DNA from: an uncultured Cohaesibacter sp. | Lineage (GTDB): Bacteria; Pseudomonadota; Alphaproteobacteria; Rhizobiales; Cohaesibacteraceae | Reading direction: 5' to 3' | Assembly: GCF_963666525.1 (NCBI RefSeq) | Contig: NZ_OY762905.1 | Span: 2,090,001-2,154,000 of the forward strand | DNA length: 64,000 nucleotides | Part shown: positions 17,661 to 26,676 of the stretch, one piece after another | Numbering within the stretch: position 1 is the stretch's first letter | Layout: each line of letters begins with the position of its first letter | The notes under the pieces: generated by a model | Told to the model about the DNA's origin: nothing | Seen by the model: only the letters and a program-made list of their open reading frames with translations | The model's database searches: none | Made by a program: the position numbers and the translations under genes

Positions 17661-18368
17661 TCACAGACCCTGAGCGGGGCTCTCGCCCTCGTCGGAGACA
17701 TGGCCAAAGCTGGTCTTCTTGGCCATCAACACTGCCTGCGTCCGGCTCTGAACACCGAGCTTGCGCATGATTGCCGTCACATGCGCCTTGACGGTGGTCT
17801 CGGCAATCGACAGATCGAAGGCGATCTGCTTGTTCAGTTTGCCCTCGCAGATCAGTTGCAGGATACGCCCCTGCTGATTGGTCAGCGAGGCCATCCGCTT
17901 GATGGTTTCGTCTTCGCTGAGCGCCGGGCTGTTCTCCAGCAGCACATAGCCGGCGGGGATGAATTTCTTGCCCTCGGCCAGGGTCTCGATCGCCTTCTGG
18001 AAAATCGAACGATTGGAATGCTTGGGGATGAAACCCGATGCACCGGTATGAATGACCGAACTGATGATCCGGTTGTCAGCCATTGACGAGATGACGACAA
18101 TCGGCGAGCGCGTGGTGTTACGCAGACGCAACAGGCCATCCAGTCCCTGAACATCGGGCAGATTGAGATCCAGCACGATCAGATCCGGGCTGTCATGCTC
18201 GATGATGATGTCCAGCGCGTCCTGCAGGCTGTTGACCGTATGGATGGAACGGATGGAGGACACCGCTTGCAAGGTCATGCAGAGTGCATCGCAAAAAAGC
18301 GGATGGTCATCCACGATAAGCGCCGAGCGAAACTCGACCGGCTGATTGTGTTCATGATAGGCAAGCAT
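17661..18368 (-). CDS. LuxR/NarL-type response regulator (ErdR/CrbR-like)
   Basis: 235 residues from ATG 18368, with GGGAAAGAGAG upstream; a longer frame from 18407 has no ribosome site. The receiver has the acidic pair in 'LIVDDHPLF', phospho-Asp in 'DLIVLDLNLPD' and the conserved Lys in 'SGFIPKHS'. A NarL-type helix-turn-helix (about residues 160-225) contains 'LNKQIAFDLSIAETTVKAHVTAIMRKL' cut at its centre by the recognition helix. The spacing to the FIST gene is 43 nt. Its closest described relatives by eye are ErdR, AgmR and CrbR regulators, which govern ethanol or acetate metabolism genes, which fits the adjacent aldehyde dehydrogenase. Confidence 0.88.
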   Translation of the reverse strand: MLAYHEHNQPVEFRSALIVDDHPLFCDALCMTLQAVSSIRSIHTVNSLQDALDIIIEHDSPDLIVLDLNLPDVQGLDGLLRLRNTTRSPIVVISSMADNRIISSVIHTGASGFIPKHSNRSIFQKAIETLAEGKKFIPAGYVLLENSPALSEDETIKRMASLTNQQGRILQLICEGKLNKQIAFDLSIAETTVKAHVTAIMRKLGVQSRTQAVLMAKKTSFGHVSDEGESPAQGL

Positions 18369-18794
18369 GGAACTCTCTTTCCCTTTATGAGAGATCCAGT
18401 CTACCAAATCCCGCCCTCGACCACCTATGAGGCGAAGGTCGTAGTTTATATCGATTACAATACAACCGCTAAGCGTTTCTAATTGCGGTACAAATTCTCC
18501 GATACAAAGCCGTCAAAAATTCCAGCGGCCCATCGTTTTGACCCGTATCGGACCGCCACATCCGCTCAAGAGGAGGAGCCTCGTCCTCCATCGACCCTTC
18601 GACCGGCCCTACAACAGAGTCTCAACCTGCCGGATGCTCTGGACCAGACAGCAAAGTCACTCTATCTTGATCTTGGATGTCCCGGCCGCTCAGCCCTGAC
18701 AGCATAGCCCTTGAGCGGAAAGCCGCAGGGGGCAGGCTCGCCTTGTCCATCACCCCGCCCGCCATCAGAACCGAAAACCAGAAGACCTAAGCCC
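18369..18794. other. Divergent intergenic region
   Basis: About 425 nt between the response regulator and an EamA permease. AT-rich near 18,430-18,500, where the leftward promoter is likely. A short hairpin (GGAGGAG / CTCGTCCTCC) lies near 18,572-18,590. No gene was recognised. Confidence 0.45.
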
Positions 18795-19703
18795 ATGAGT
18801 TCGGACACAAAAGGGATCATCCTGCGCATCGCATCGACCCTGTTTTTCACCATCACGATGCTCTTCATCAAGTTTCTCGCCGGAGAGATCCCGACCGGTC
18901 AGATCGTCTTCTTTCGCAGCGCATTTGCTCTCCTGCCGCTTGTGCTGTTGCTGATGATGACGAAGGAATTTCCCGCCGGTCTTCGCACTGCACGCCCGAT
19001 GGGCCATGTCACCCGATGCCTGCTTGGCTGCATCGCAATGTTCACCTCGTTTGCGGCACTCAAATACCTGCCCATCGCCCATTCGACCCTCATCGGCTAT
19101 CTGGCCCCGATCATTTCCGTGCTGCTGGCGCGGGCCCTCTTGAAAGAACAGGTCACACCCGTCCGCATCGCCGGCATCGGCCTTGGCTTTTCCGGCATGC
19201 TGGTGCTGATCCTGCCGGATCTTACCGCCATTCACACCGACCATGGCTATCTGGTCGGTGTCGCGCTCGGGCTTGTCACCGCCATCCTGACGGCCGGCGC
19301 CCGCATCCAGGTGCGCCGGTTGACCGCGACGGAAAATCCGGCTGCCATCGCCTTCTACTTCGCGCTCACCTGCACGCTTGCCGGTCTCCTCACCCTGCCA
19401 CTCGGCTGGGTCATGCCCGATGGCCGCCAGCTTATGCTTCTGATAGGATGCGGTGTCGCTGGCGGCATCGCCCAGATCATGATGACCCTCAGCTACAAGC
19501 TCGGTGAAGTCTCAAAGCTGGCAACCTTCGAATATCTGTCGCTGGCTTTCGCAGTGGTTGCCGACTTCCTGTTCTTTGCGATCGTTCCGGAACCGAATTT
19601 CTATCTGTCGAGCGCCCTTGTCGTCGGGGCGACACTCATCGTCGCCTTCCGGGATCGCTCACATGCCAGGAGACAAAAAGCGGACGCCAACGCACCTGTC
19701 TGA
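18795..19703 (+). CDS. EamA/DMT-family transporter
   Basis: 302 residues from ATG 18795. Ten hydrophobic segments form two EamA repeats; 'RSAFALLPLV' and 'LKYLPIAHSTLIGYLAPIISVLLARALLKEQV' region (split about residues 75-110) are typical of drug/metabolite exporters of this family. The ribosome site is weak. It exports or imports an unknown small metabolite across the inner membrane. A paralogue lies at 38154-39191. No adjacent gene suggests its substrate. Confidence 0.85.
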   Translation: MSSDTKGIILRIASTLFFTITMLFIKFLAGEIPTGQIVFFRSAFALLPLVLLLMMTKEFPAGLRTARPMGHVTRCLLGCIAMFTSFAALKYLPIAHSTLIGYLAPIISVLLARALLKEQVTPVRIAGIGLGFSGMLVLILPDLTAIHTDHGYLVGVALGLVTAILTAGARIQVRRLTATENPAAIAFYFALTCTLAGLLTLPLGWVMPDGRQLMLLIGCGVAGGIAQIMMTLSYKLGEVSKLATFEYLSLAFAVVADFLFFAIVPEPNFYLSSALVVGATLIVAFRDRSHARRQKADANAPV

Positions 19704-19754
19704 GGTGATCCCAAACGCTCGCGTCTGACGAAATAGCCGAGAGCATTTCACCTC

Positions 19755-20306
19755 TCACGGGCAGGGACCATCCAGCGACTGGATCGTGCGGGCGATGATC
19801 GGCTTCCATTCGGCCATGTTGGATGAGGGATATTTCAGCCGCATGTGATGCATCAGCTCCGGGCCGCAATCCTTGCCATGCTTGACGAAGAGATAGATCA
19901 CATCCGTCCCTTCAACGCCGGCCAGAACAAACCAGTTCTCGCCCTGTTGTTGTCGTTTGAGCGTGAAACCGTCGCTCTGCATGTAACCGAGCTGTTCCTC
20001 CTGATAGGCCTTCATCGTATCCGAAAGCACATTGAAACTGCCATAGATGCGAATCTCCCCCGAGCCATCCGGCGACAGGAATGTCCGGCCATCTCCGGCA
20101 TCCGGAGCGTCCTGGGCGATGAAGCTGCTGGGAATGTCGGCTTCGGTGCCAAACCGGGTAACGGCATAATGGCTCCAGGCAAGCGGACCCTCCGCTTGAG
20201 CCGCCGTCACGGCACCTCCTGCAACAAGGCCGAAAGCAAGGCCCGAAACCAGAACAGCAGAAAGGATGAAGGCAAAGGGGACAAACTGTCCCTTGGGCAT
20301 CGACAT
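19755..20306 (-). CDS. Exported protein of unknown function
   Basis: 183 residues with AGGAGG 5 nt before the start. A signal peptide (hydrophobic residues about 10-30, cleavage near VTAAQAEG) precedes a 145-residue domain. The visible mature part contains 'FLSPDGSGEIRIYGSFNV' and 'WFVLAGVEGTDVIYLFVKHGKDC', which look like a small beta-rich fold of the kind found in periplasmic lipoprotein-like stress proteins. Two cysteines near the C-terminus could form a disulfide. It is the last gene of the four-gene exported cluster, 9 nt after the SH3 gene. I do not recognise the family. Confidence 0.75.
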   Translation of the reverse strand: MSMPKGQFVPFAFILSAVLVSGLAFGLVAGGAVTAAQAEGPLAWSHYAVTRFGTEADIPSSFIAQDAPDAGDGRTFLSPDGSGEIRIYGSFNVLSDTMKAYQEEQLGYMQSDGFTLKRQQQGENWFVLAGVEGTDVIYLFVKHGKDCGPELMHHMRLKYPSSNMAEWKPIIARTIQSLDGPCP

Positions 20307-20315
20307 GGAAGCCTC

Positions 20316-20864
20316 CTAGTCAGGATAGTATTTCAGCGGATCATGGAACTTCTCAAGATGGCTCTCCAACCAGTCGAGCGAACCGGAAACAGCCGGAGCA
20401 GATGAGACGGCGGGCTGCTGGACGGGATCTGGCGCTGGAGGCAGTACGTTGACCGGAGCAGACCCAACCTGAGGCCCAACGGGTTGTGGTTGAACGGGCT
20501 GAGGCGCATCATTGATCGGCCCACCCAGATCAGGCGAGCCCAGATCCGGAGCAGTTCCCCCCATATCGGGAGCACCGCCCCCGCCATAGGCAGGCATGCC
20601 TGGGAAGATCCAGTTGCCATGCGCCCAACCGATGAGACCATCCTGTGTGCGCACATAGCGCCACACCCCGTCTGCATCGAGCACCTCGACAATGGTGTTG
20701 GGCCCGAGCCGGGCAATGAGCCGGGAGCGCGCACTTGGGTATTGCCGCAAGGCAAGGAAATTGTCGCCGTAGGGGTTGAGCCCGCTCACATAGTCGGCAA
20801 GCGCCGGACCGCTGACAAAGGCAAGGCCCATTAACAGGACCCCTCGGTAAACCGTTGTCTTCAT
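20316..20864 (-). CDS. Exported bacterial SH3-domain protein
   Basis: 182 residues, GGGAGG ribosome site 9 nt upstream. A signal peptide ending near ALA-DYVS is followed by an SH3b domain (residues about 25-85): 'FLALRQYPSARSRLIARLGPNTIVEVLDADGVWRYV' region and 'GLIGWAHGNWIF' are the usual landmarks. A Pro, Gly and Gln-rich linker (about 90-155) follows, then a short helical tail 'LDWLESHLEKFHDPLKYY'. Bacterial SH3 domains commonly bind peptidoglycan or other envelope ligands. Lies between two other exported proteins in the same operon. Confidence 0.82.
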   Translation of the reverse strand: MKTTVYRGVLLMGLAFVSGPALADYVSGLNPYGDNFLALRQYPSARSRLIARLGPNTIVEVLDADGVWRYVRTQDGLIGWAHGNWIFPGMPAYGGGGAPDMGGTAPDLGSPDLGGPINDAPQPVQPQPVGPQVGSAPVNVLPPAPDPVQQPAVSSAPAVSGSLDWLESHLEKFHDPLKYYPD

Positions 20865-20882
20865 GTCTCTTCCTCCCTGCCT

Positions 20883-21740
20883 CTAAAAGCTCTTCTGCAT
20901 TTGTTCAAGCAGGTCATCCATCTGGATTTCCCCCTCGCCACTGCCACTGCCTGCTCCAGTTTGCGGCGCGGTATCTCCTGCCTGCGGAGTCTGGCCACCA
21001 CCAAAATCAAGCGCGTCCAGCACGCTGTCGATCTGCTGCTCCGGCGTCTGCTGATTGGGAGCCGTCTGACCGGAAGGCATGCTGTCCGTCACCTTCGGCT
21101 GTTGCCCGTCAGGACCAGACCCGCCGCCGGTCAGGCTGGCGAAAATCCCGGAACCGGGGCCGTCAAACACCAACATCCCGCCCTTGCCCAACAGGCCTGC
21201 AAACGGCTCGTCATCCAGTGGCAGCAGCGAAAAGGCTGTCAGCATCAAGAACCCTTCCCGGCAGCGCACGACCATGAAGCGCGCACTCACCGGCTTCTTG
21301 CCAGCCGATTTGAGATCAAGCGCCCCGACATAGTCTTCCTTGGCCACCTCGAAGCGCCCCGACTGCACCCTGAGCGGCCGAACATCCGCAACATCCGTGA
21401 GGAATTTATCCAACATCAGGGAGGATGCCTTCTTCATCATGCCATTGAGCGGAGCACCATTGAGCGGATCGCTATCCAGAAACGAGATCGTGACGGCAAT
21501 CAGGCCAGATTCTCTGGGAACAGGATCCCAGTCCTTGGCACGGAGATGCCACACCTCGATGTTGGCGTCCCGCTGGCTCTCGACCTTCCACCCCCTGTCC
21601 GGCGGATTGACCAGTATGCCGCTACGCCCGAGCTCGATGGCCTGGACCGGCAGGCAGAAGACCAGCAGCAGAAACAAAAACCAAAGCCCGGCAGCAGCTT
21701 TTGCAAGGCTCACATCAGGCCAACCATGACTATTGCGCAT
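20883..21740 (-). CDS. Exported protein of unknown function with Gly/Gln-rich tail
   Basis: 285 residues; its start overlaps the end of the 1648-residue gene by 11 nt, so the two are translationally coupled. A signal peptide (hydrophobic 'LWFLFLLLVFCLPVQA') precedes a globular domain of about 160 residues with alternating strands and helices ('NIEVWHLRAKDWDPVP', 'DYVGALDLKSAGKKPV'). After about residue 195 the chain becomes a disordered Gly, Gln, Pro and Thr-rich tail ending in a short amphipathic helix 'MDDLLEQMQKSF'. The same low-complexity style recurs in all members of this cluster, supporting a shared envelope function. Family not recognised. Confidence 0.75.
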   Translation of the reverse strand: MRNSHGWPDVSLAKAAAGLWFLFLLLVFCLPVQAIELGRSGILVNPPDRGWKVESQRDANIEVWHLRAKDWDPVPRESGLIAVTISFLDSDPLNGAPLNGMMKKASSLMLDKFLTDVADVRPLRVQSGRFEVAKEDYVGALDLKSAGKKPVSARFMVVRCREGFLMLTAFSLLPLDDEPFAGLLGKGGMLVFDGPGSGIFASLTGGGSGPDGQQPKVTDSMPSGQTAPNQQTPEQQIDSVLDALDFGGGQTPQAGDTAPQTGAGSGSGEGEIQMDDLLEQMQKSF

Positions 21741-24700
21741 AGGGAACTTCCTTTACCACTTCCTTGACTGAGGGGATGCCGGCGCGAATGCGTGCAGCGA
21801 TGCCATCGATAATGTCGTCCATGGATTGACCCGAACCTTGTCCTCCAACCCGATCGGCAGACCATGGGTGCGGATCTGTGCGGATATTGAGCGTTTCGGC
21901 AACGCCGGACACCCGATGATTTTCCACCCGCCCCTTGACCCGCAAGCTCAGCTCCACCTTGCCGGGATGGAGGTTGGAATAGAGATTGAAGGTCGTCTCG
22001 AACTGACCGTTCGTGAGAGTCGCGGTGAAGCTGCCGGTGTCCACCTCTCGTCCAAAATTGATCCGAACCTTGGCCGATAGCCGATTACCGACCACCTCGA
22101 TAGTGATCTCGTTGTTTTCAAGCCCGCTGACTTGCCCTTTGTAGAGCGCCAAGGCAGATCCGTTCAGCGAGCCGATCTGTTTTCCACCAGATTGACCATT
22201 GTGTGCCTGCTGTGCCTGTTGCGCCTGTTGCGCCTGTTGCGCCTGCTCCTGCTGTTTCTGCTCATTGGCCTTGTTGCTCCAATACTCGTCACTGGCTCCA
22301 CGGGTCGCTTCTGGTGTCGGGGCCACCGCGAAGGGCGATGTGGCCTTTTCCGGAGTCCGGGCATTCGGATCATACTCGGGAACATCAAATCCATCGAACG
22401 GATCGACGCTGCCTGGCGCCAGTGACCCCGCTTTGCCCGATTGCGCTGCTGCGGCTGCGTCCTTCTGTGCCTGTTCCTGGGCTCGGGCCTGGGCCTCTGC
22501 CTTCGCCCTTTCAACGTCCTGCTGCTTGGCAATGGCAGTTTCCAGACCCTTCAGCTGTTTGCTGCGTTCCGCATCAGGGCAAAGGGAAAGACTGTTCCTG
22601 AGCAATTGCAGGCCGGTTGCCGGTTTACCGCCCTTGATGGTGGCAAGACCCTGCTGCCATTGCTGCCTTGCGGGCTGCAACAACTGTCCGCCCTCGGCAC
22701 AAGGATTGGCTGCCTTGCGATTGGCTTCTTCCTGCTGCCGCTTCTGCTCGGCGATCTGTTCAAGACGCTTCGCCATGGCGTCGACCATCTGGGCGCGCTT
22801 GGCATCGGGACAAAGAGCCAGACTCTGGCGGAAACGCTCCAGCGCACCCTCATAACGAGTCGCCTTGGCCTCGCCCAGCCCCTGCGTCCACAAATCTGCG
22901 GCAGCTTTCTGACGGGATCCGCCCGTGCCACAAGGATCAGGCGGCGGTGTCCGTGTTGTTGGTGACGGCCGCTGCACTGGCGTTTGCACAGGATGTTGAA
23001 CCGGCGGTTGACTGCGTGTCTGGCTCTGGGTCTGGGGCGGTTGTGCGGTTGCGGCCTGTGAGCCCGGCTGGCCACCAGAGGCTGTCGTGGTTCCGGCTTG
23101 CGCCACCTTTGCCTTCAGACTGTCAAACAGTTTCTGTCGTGTCTCGTCAGGACAGATCGCCAGACTGGCCTCGAAATGGGCGAAAGCCCGCTCATATTGC
23201 TGCGTTCCGACGGCCTGCAGACCTGTCGCCCACATCTGCGACGCAGCAGTATGCTGATTGGTTCCCGGCGCGCACCAGTCATCCGGCGGCTTTTTCTGAC
23301 CGGTGGAGTTGGCTGACTGCGTGCCACTGTCCGTTCCCATGGAGCCGCTCTTCCCATCGTTGCCGGCAGCCTCCTTGCCATCAGCGCCGGAACGACCATC
23401 CTTGCCGTCTGCCGTCTTGCCATCCTTGCCTACTGCCTGGTCCTTTGGTTGGTTCTTTGGCTGGTCCTTTGGCTTGTCACCCTTGGATGACGTCTTGGAC
23501 CCACCTGGCTCGTCGGTCTTCTCGAGGAACGAAACCGTGGTATCGGCCTTGGCCATCTCCTTGCCGTTCCGGTCGCGGATGCTGAGCGAAACCTGCGCAC
23601 TGCCGGGTTCGGACCGCGTCAGGGTCGGCAGGGTGGCGATCTCGTTGGAAAGCGAACTGCCCGCATCCACCTGCCAGCGCCAGCGAATATCATCCGGTGT
23701 CTTGCCCCCTGCAAATTCGGCCGTCAGATCGATGGCCTCGCCGACATAGAACTGATCGGCCCCGGCTTCCACAAGCCCCTTTCGGTCAGCATCCCAGACC
23801 TTGACCGGCGGACCACGGCGCTTGGCCTTGATGGTGAAGGACAGCGTAGCCACCGAATAGCTTGCCTCAACGGTGGTGAGGGCATCCCCGGTGGCCTTGT
23901 TTGCAATGGCTGCCGACAATGGCACCACTTCACCGGCATCCCCCTTGAACTGCAACGTCATACCGCTTCGCTGCGAACTGACCAGATTCTGCTCTGGCGG
24001 CTCCTCCCACGACACCGTGATGAACTCTTCATCGACCATCGGCGAGGACGTCAGCCTTGCTGAGATTTCACTACCGGCGACGGCAGCAGATGGCGGTGTA
24101 AACTGGATCGCGAATTGCGGCACCTTGGCTTCGAACGTGCCGGCCTCGACCCGCTGTTTCTGTTCGCCCTTGACAGCATCGGCCCAGATCTTCACAGACC
24201 CGGTCCGGTCAAAGATCGCCACGGTCCTCCCGTCCGAAGAGACCGGAGGCTCGAAGCGGATGGGCGGCTCGGACTGCCAGTGATACTGCGGCAGGCTATC
24301 AGGCAGGATTTCCTCGTCAACCGGCGAAACGATCACCACCGATGCGTGCCCGCTGTCGTTGGCTTCAGGCATCGACAACGGTGCCCATTCAGGCGTTGGC
24401 ACGGAAATCGACTTGCGATCGCCAAGGTAGACATCATTGGCATCGACAGCGGTGACCTCGATTCCGCCCACGCCAGAGCCCACGGAAGGGATTTCAATCC
24501 CATTTCCGGCGGCAGTCTGATCTTCCGCCGGCGTTTCCCCTTCAGTCAGATCCTCTCCGGTCTCTTCTGGCGTATTCCCGGCCTCTCCGCTGTCACCAGT
24601 CTCGGTGGTTGCGCCTTGCCCGTCAGAGCCAACGTCTCCAGCTTCCTCACCCAGCCCTACCGCAACATCGCCTTGCGGCTCGTCCGTCTGTCCGGCAGAC

Positions 24701-26676
24701 GCGCCACTTCCTCCACCAGTCTGGCCCTGACCATCCCCAGACTGCACACCGGATGAGGCAGTTTCACCATTGGCTTCGGTTTCGTTGATAAGATCGTCCA
24801 GAGCGTCATCGCCATCGTTCGGACCGGTCGCAGTTCCCTTGTCATCCCGCGTTCCGCCCTGGTCTTGGCCACGGCCATCATCCTGTTGCCCCCCGGCATC
24901 CTGCTGGCCCCCGTCATCCTTTTTGTCTTCGGCTTCCCTTTGCTCATCCTTCTTGCGTTTGAGAGAGACCATCAGGGTTTTCCGTCCTTCCCTCGAGAAG
25001 GTCGTTGCAAAGCGTTTCTCCTCGCAGTCTTCGGCCAGCACGCGATACTGCACGCGCTTTCCGGCAGACACGATAGCAGGGATCCGAACAAAATCCGGGG
25101 CGCGCGAGATCCATGAGCGATCGAGAATCGCCCGACTGTCATTGAGACGAAAGGCTGTCAGCTTCGGCCGCGCACCGCGATCATCGGCATAGATGTCGAA
25201 CGTCACCATCACCAGATCCCTGAAGCGATTGTAGGTGCTGGTCATGCTGCGCCGCATGTCCTGATCATAGGTGCAAAGCCCGATCAGCGCATCCCGACTG
25301 GCCGCCGACAGACGGAAGCTGCTGGAACCGGAAGGAGAGACGAACCGTCGGGCCATATCCACCGTGCCGGTCTTTTCCAGAATGGCCCAGACGTTGCGCT
25401 CGCCAAACCAGTCCGCGTACTGGCCGCAGAGCGTATGACCGGGAACATAGGTCCGATTGCCAGCCTCCTCCCGCCCCTTCTCCGAGGCAACGGACGCCAG
25501 CTTCATGAAATAGTCGACCCGCGCCAGACGCTCCCAACTGCCGATGCCACTTGCCTTGAGCGCCTCGAACGGTCGCGCCAGCTTCAGATATTGCGTCCCG
25601 GTGAGATAGGCATAGCTGCCATCGGGCGAGAACAGAAAGACATCCTGACTGCCTGCGTGGCGCCACGCCTTGGTTGGCGCCAACAGGGCCTCTGCGGCAT
25701 AGAACTGATAGAAGTTGAAGCAGTCGCCATTGCGCTTGCCGACCAGAAACTGGGCCAGTGCCCGCGACTGGGGCGAGCTTTGCAGGCTGCCACAGATCGA
25801 GCCGTCCCGCGCTTCCCTCAGCTTCTTGTCAAGATCGGAGAGTGCCGTCGAGAACTCCTCGGTTGCCGAGATATAAAAGTCGATCAGATCGCCAAGACCG
25901 GGCACCGGCTTGGTGAACTGCTTCATGTAGCCAAGCACGCCCCCCAGAGCCTTCAGGCGGGATATGGGTGCATCCTTGTCGACATTGTTCGGGTCGAACA
26001 CGGCGACAAACTCTAGCATCTTGCCCGCTTCATCGATGCTCTGCTTGGCACTGTCGAAGCTGGCCTTGATCTTGTTGAGCTTGTCGAAATAGCCCCCCTT
26101 GCGCAGGGTCCGCTCGATGGCGCTGATATTGTACATATAGCCATAAAGCTGCTCGCGGCCCACTGCGGTCTCCAGCAGTTTTTCCATCTGAGCCCGGCTC
26201 GGAACACCAAGCTTGCGGCCCGTAGCCTTTTCAAGGCTTTGCATCATGTTGATGAGCTTGGGTCCATAGTCATCCCCGAACAGCTTCTTGATGGCATCAT
26301 CGCGAAGTCCTTCGGCAAACTCGATCCCCATGTCGGAGATGGCGTTCTGGGCGCCCTGCGCCGTGCTTCTCCGGGTGGCGTTGCGCCAGTTGGTGACATG
26401 CTGCTGCAGGATGCCGAGTTCCTTGACGACTGCGGTCACCTTCTCCTCGGCGGCGGTGAACTTTTCCTTGATCTCCTTGTGCGCCTGCAGATAGACCTTC
26501 TCCTCCTTGGCCGATTGCTCCTCGACACTGGCCTTGGCATCCCCTGCGCCCTGGCCAAAGGCAAGCGAGGTGCCTGCAGAGGCGATCATCAGGCACAGCA
26601 AGAAAAAGGCTGCAACGCGCCATCGGGAGAAAGAGCGGACGAGGAAAGAGAAAGCGAAAGAAACGGGTATGGCCAT
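21730..26676 (-). CDS. Giant exported modular protein with TPR-like cysteine repeats (function unknown)
   Basis: 1648 residues, start ATG 26676 with AAGG 9 nt upstream. Order of parts: signal peptide (1-42); helical, coiled-coil-rich region with about five cysteines (45-575); charged Gly/Asp/Glu-rich linker (575-735); two or three beta-sandwich, Ig-like stretches (740-1070); Lys/Asp/Gly linker (1070-1130); three repeats of about 60 residues at roughly 1133-1194, 1247-1305 and 1324-1384, each opening with a Cys-containing turn and closing with 'SLAICPD'-type motifs, with a TPR-like helix pair between; an Ala/Gln-rich coiled segment with a tandem QQA repeat near 1475-1490; and a beta-rich C-terminal domain (1505-1610). 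Paired cysteines fit the oxidising periplasm. I do not recognise the whole protein; no catalytic motif was seen. It heads the four-gene cluster. Confidence 0.85.
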   Translation of the reverse strand: MAIPVSFAFSFLVRSFSRWRVAAFFLLCLMIASAGTSLAFGQGAGDAKASVEEQSAKEEKVYLQAHKEIKEKFTAAEEKVTAVVKELGILQQHVTNWRNATRRSTAQGAQNAISDMGIEFAEGLRDDAIKKLFGDDYGPKLINMMQSLEKATGRKLGVPSRAQMEKLLETAVGREQLYGYMYNISAIERTLRKGGYFDKLNKIKASFDSAKQSIDEAGKMLEFVAVFDPNNVDKDAPISRLKALGGVLGYMKQFTKPVPGLGDLIDFYISATEEFSTALSDLDKKLREARDGSICGSLQSSPQSRALAQFLVGKRNGDCFNFYQFYAAEALLAPTKAWRHAGSQDVFLFSPDGSYAYLTGTQYLKLARPFEALKASGIGSWERLARVDYFMKLASVASEKGREEAGNRTYVPGHTLCGQYADWFGERNVWAILEKTGTVDMARRFVSPSGSSSFRLSAASRDALIGLCTYDQDMRRSMTSTYNRFRDLVMVTFDIYADDRGARPKLTAFRLNDSRAILDRSWISRAPDFVRIPAIVSAGKRVQYRVLAEDCEEKRFATTFSREGRKTLMVSLKRKKDEQREAEDKKDDGGQQDAGGQQDDGRGQDQGGTRDDKGTATGPNDGDDALDDLINETEANGETASSGVQSGDGQGQTGGGSGASAGQTDEPQGDVAVGLGEEAGDVGSDGQGATTETGDSGEAGNTPEETGEDLTEGETPAEDQTAAGNGIEIPSVGSGVGGIEVTAVDANDVYLGDRKSISVPTPEWAPLSMPEANDSGHASVVIVSPVDEEILPDSLPQYHWQSEPPIRFEPPVSSDGRTVAIFDRTGSVKIWADAVKGEQKQRVEAGTFEAKVPQFAIQFTPPSAAVAGSEISARLTSSPMVDEEFITVSWEEPPEQNLVSSQRSGMTLQFKGDAGEVVPLSAAIANKATGDALTTVEASYSVATLSFTIKAKRRGPPVKVWDADRKGLVEAGADQFYVGEAIDLTAEFAGGKTPDDIRWRWQVDAGSSLSNEIATLPTLTRSEPGSAQVSLSIRDRNGKEMAKADTTVSFLEKTDEPGGSKTSSKGDKPKDQPKNQPKDQAVGKDGKTADGKDGRSGADGKEAAGNDGKSGSMGTDSGTQSANSTGQKKPPDDWCAPGTNQHTAASQMWATGLQAVGTQQYERAFAHFEASLAICPDETRQKLFDSLKAKVAQAGTTTASGGQPGSQAATAQPPQTQSQTRSQPPVQHPVQTPVQRPSPTTRTPPPDPCGTGGSRQKAAADLWTQGLGEAKATRYEGALERFRQSLALCPDAKRAQMVDAMAKRLEQIAEQKRQQEEANRKAANPCAEGGQLLQPARQQWQQGLATIKGGKPATGLQLLRNSLSLCPDAERSKQLKGLETAIAKQQDVERAKAEAQARAQEQAQKDAAAAAQSGKAGSLAPGSVDPFDGFDVPEYDPNARTPEKATSPFAVAPTPEATRGASDEYWSNKANEQKQQEQAQQAQQAQQAQQAHNGQSGGKQIGSLNGSALALYKGQVSGLENNEITIEVVGNRLSAKVRINFGREVDTGSFTATLTNGQFETTFNLYSNLHPGKVELSLRVKGRVENHRVSGVAETLNIRTDPHPWSADRVGGQGSGQSMDDIIDGIAARIRAGIPSVKEVVKEVPYAQ
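22204..22248 (-). repeat. Five in-frame 9-bp tandem repeats in the giant exported protein
   Basis: Five near-identical 9-bp units (variants of CGCCTGTTG on the + strand) encode repeated QQA tripeptides. Slippage here would change length by whole tripeptides without breaking the frame. Confidence 0.8.

Noticed and set aside
22204-22248. CRISPR-like repeat array
   Set aside because: Units are 9 bp, lack spacers and are in frame inside a coding sequence.
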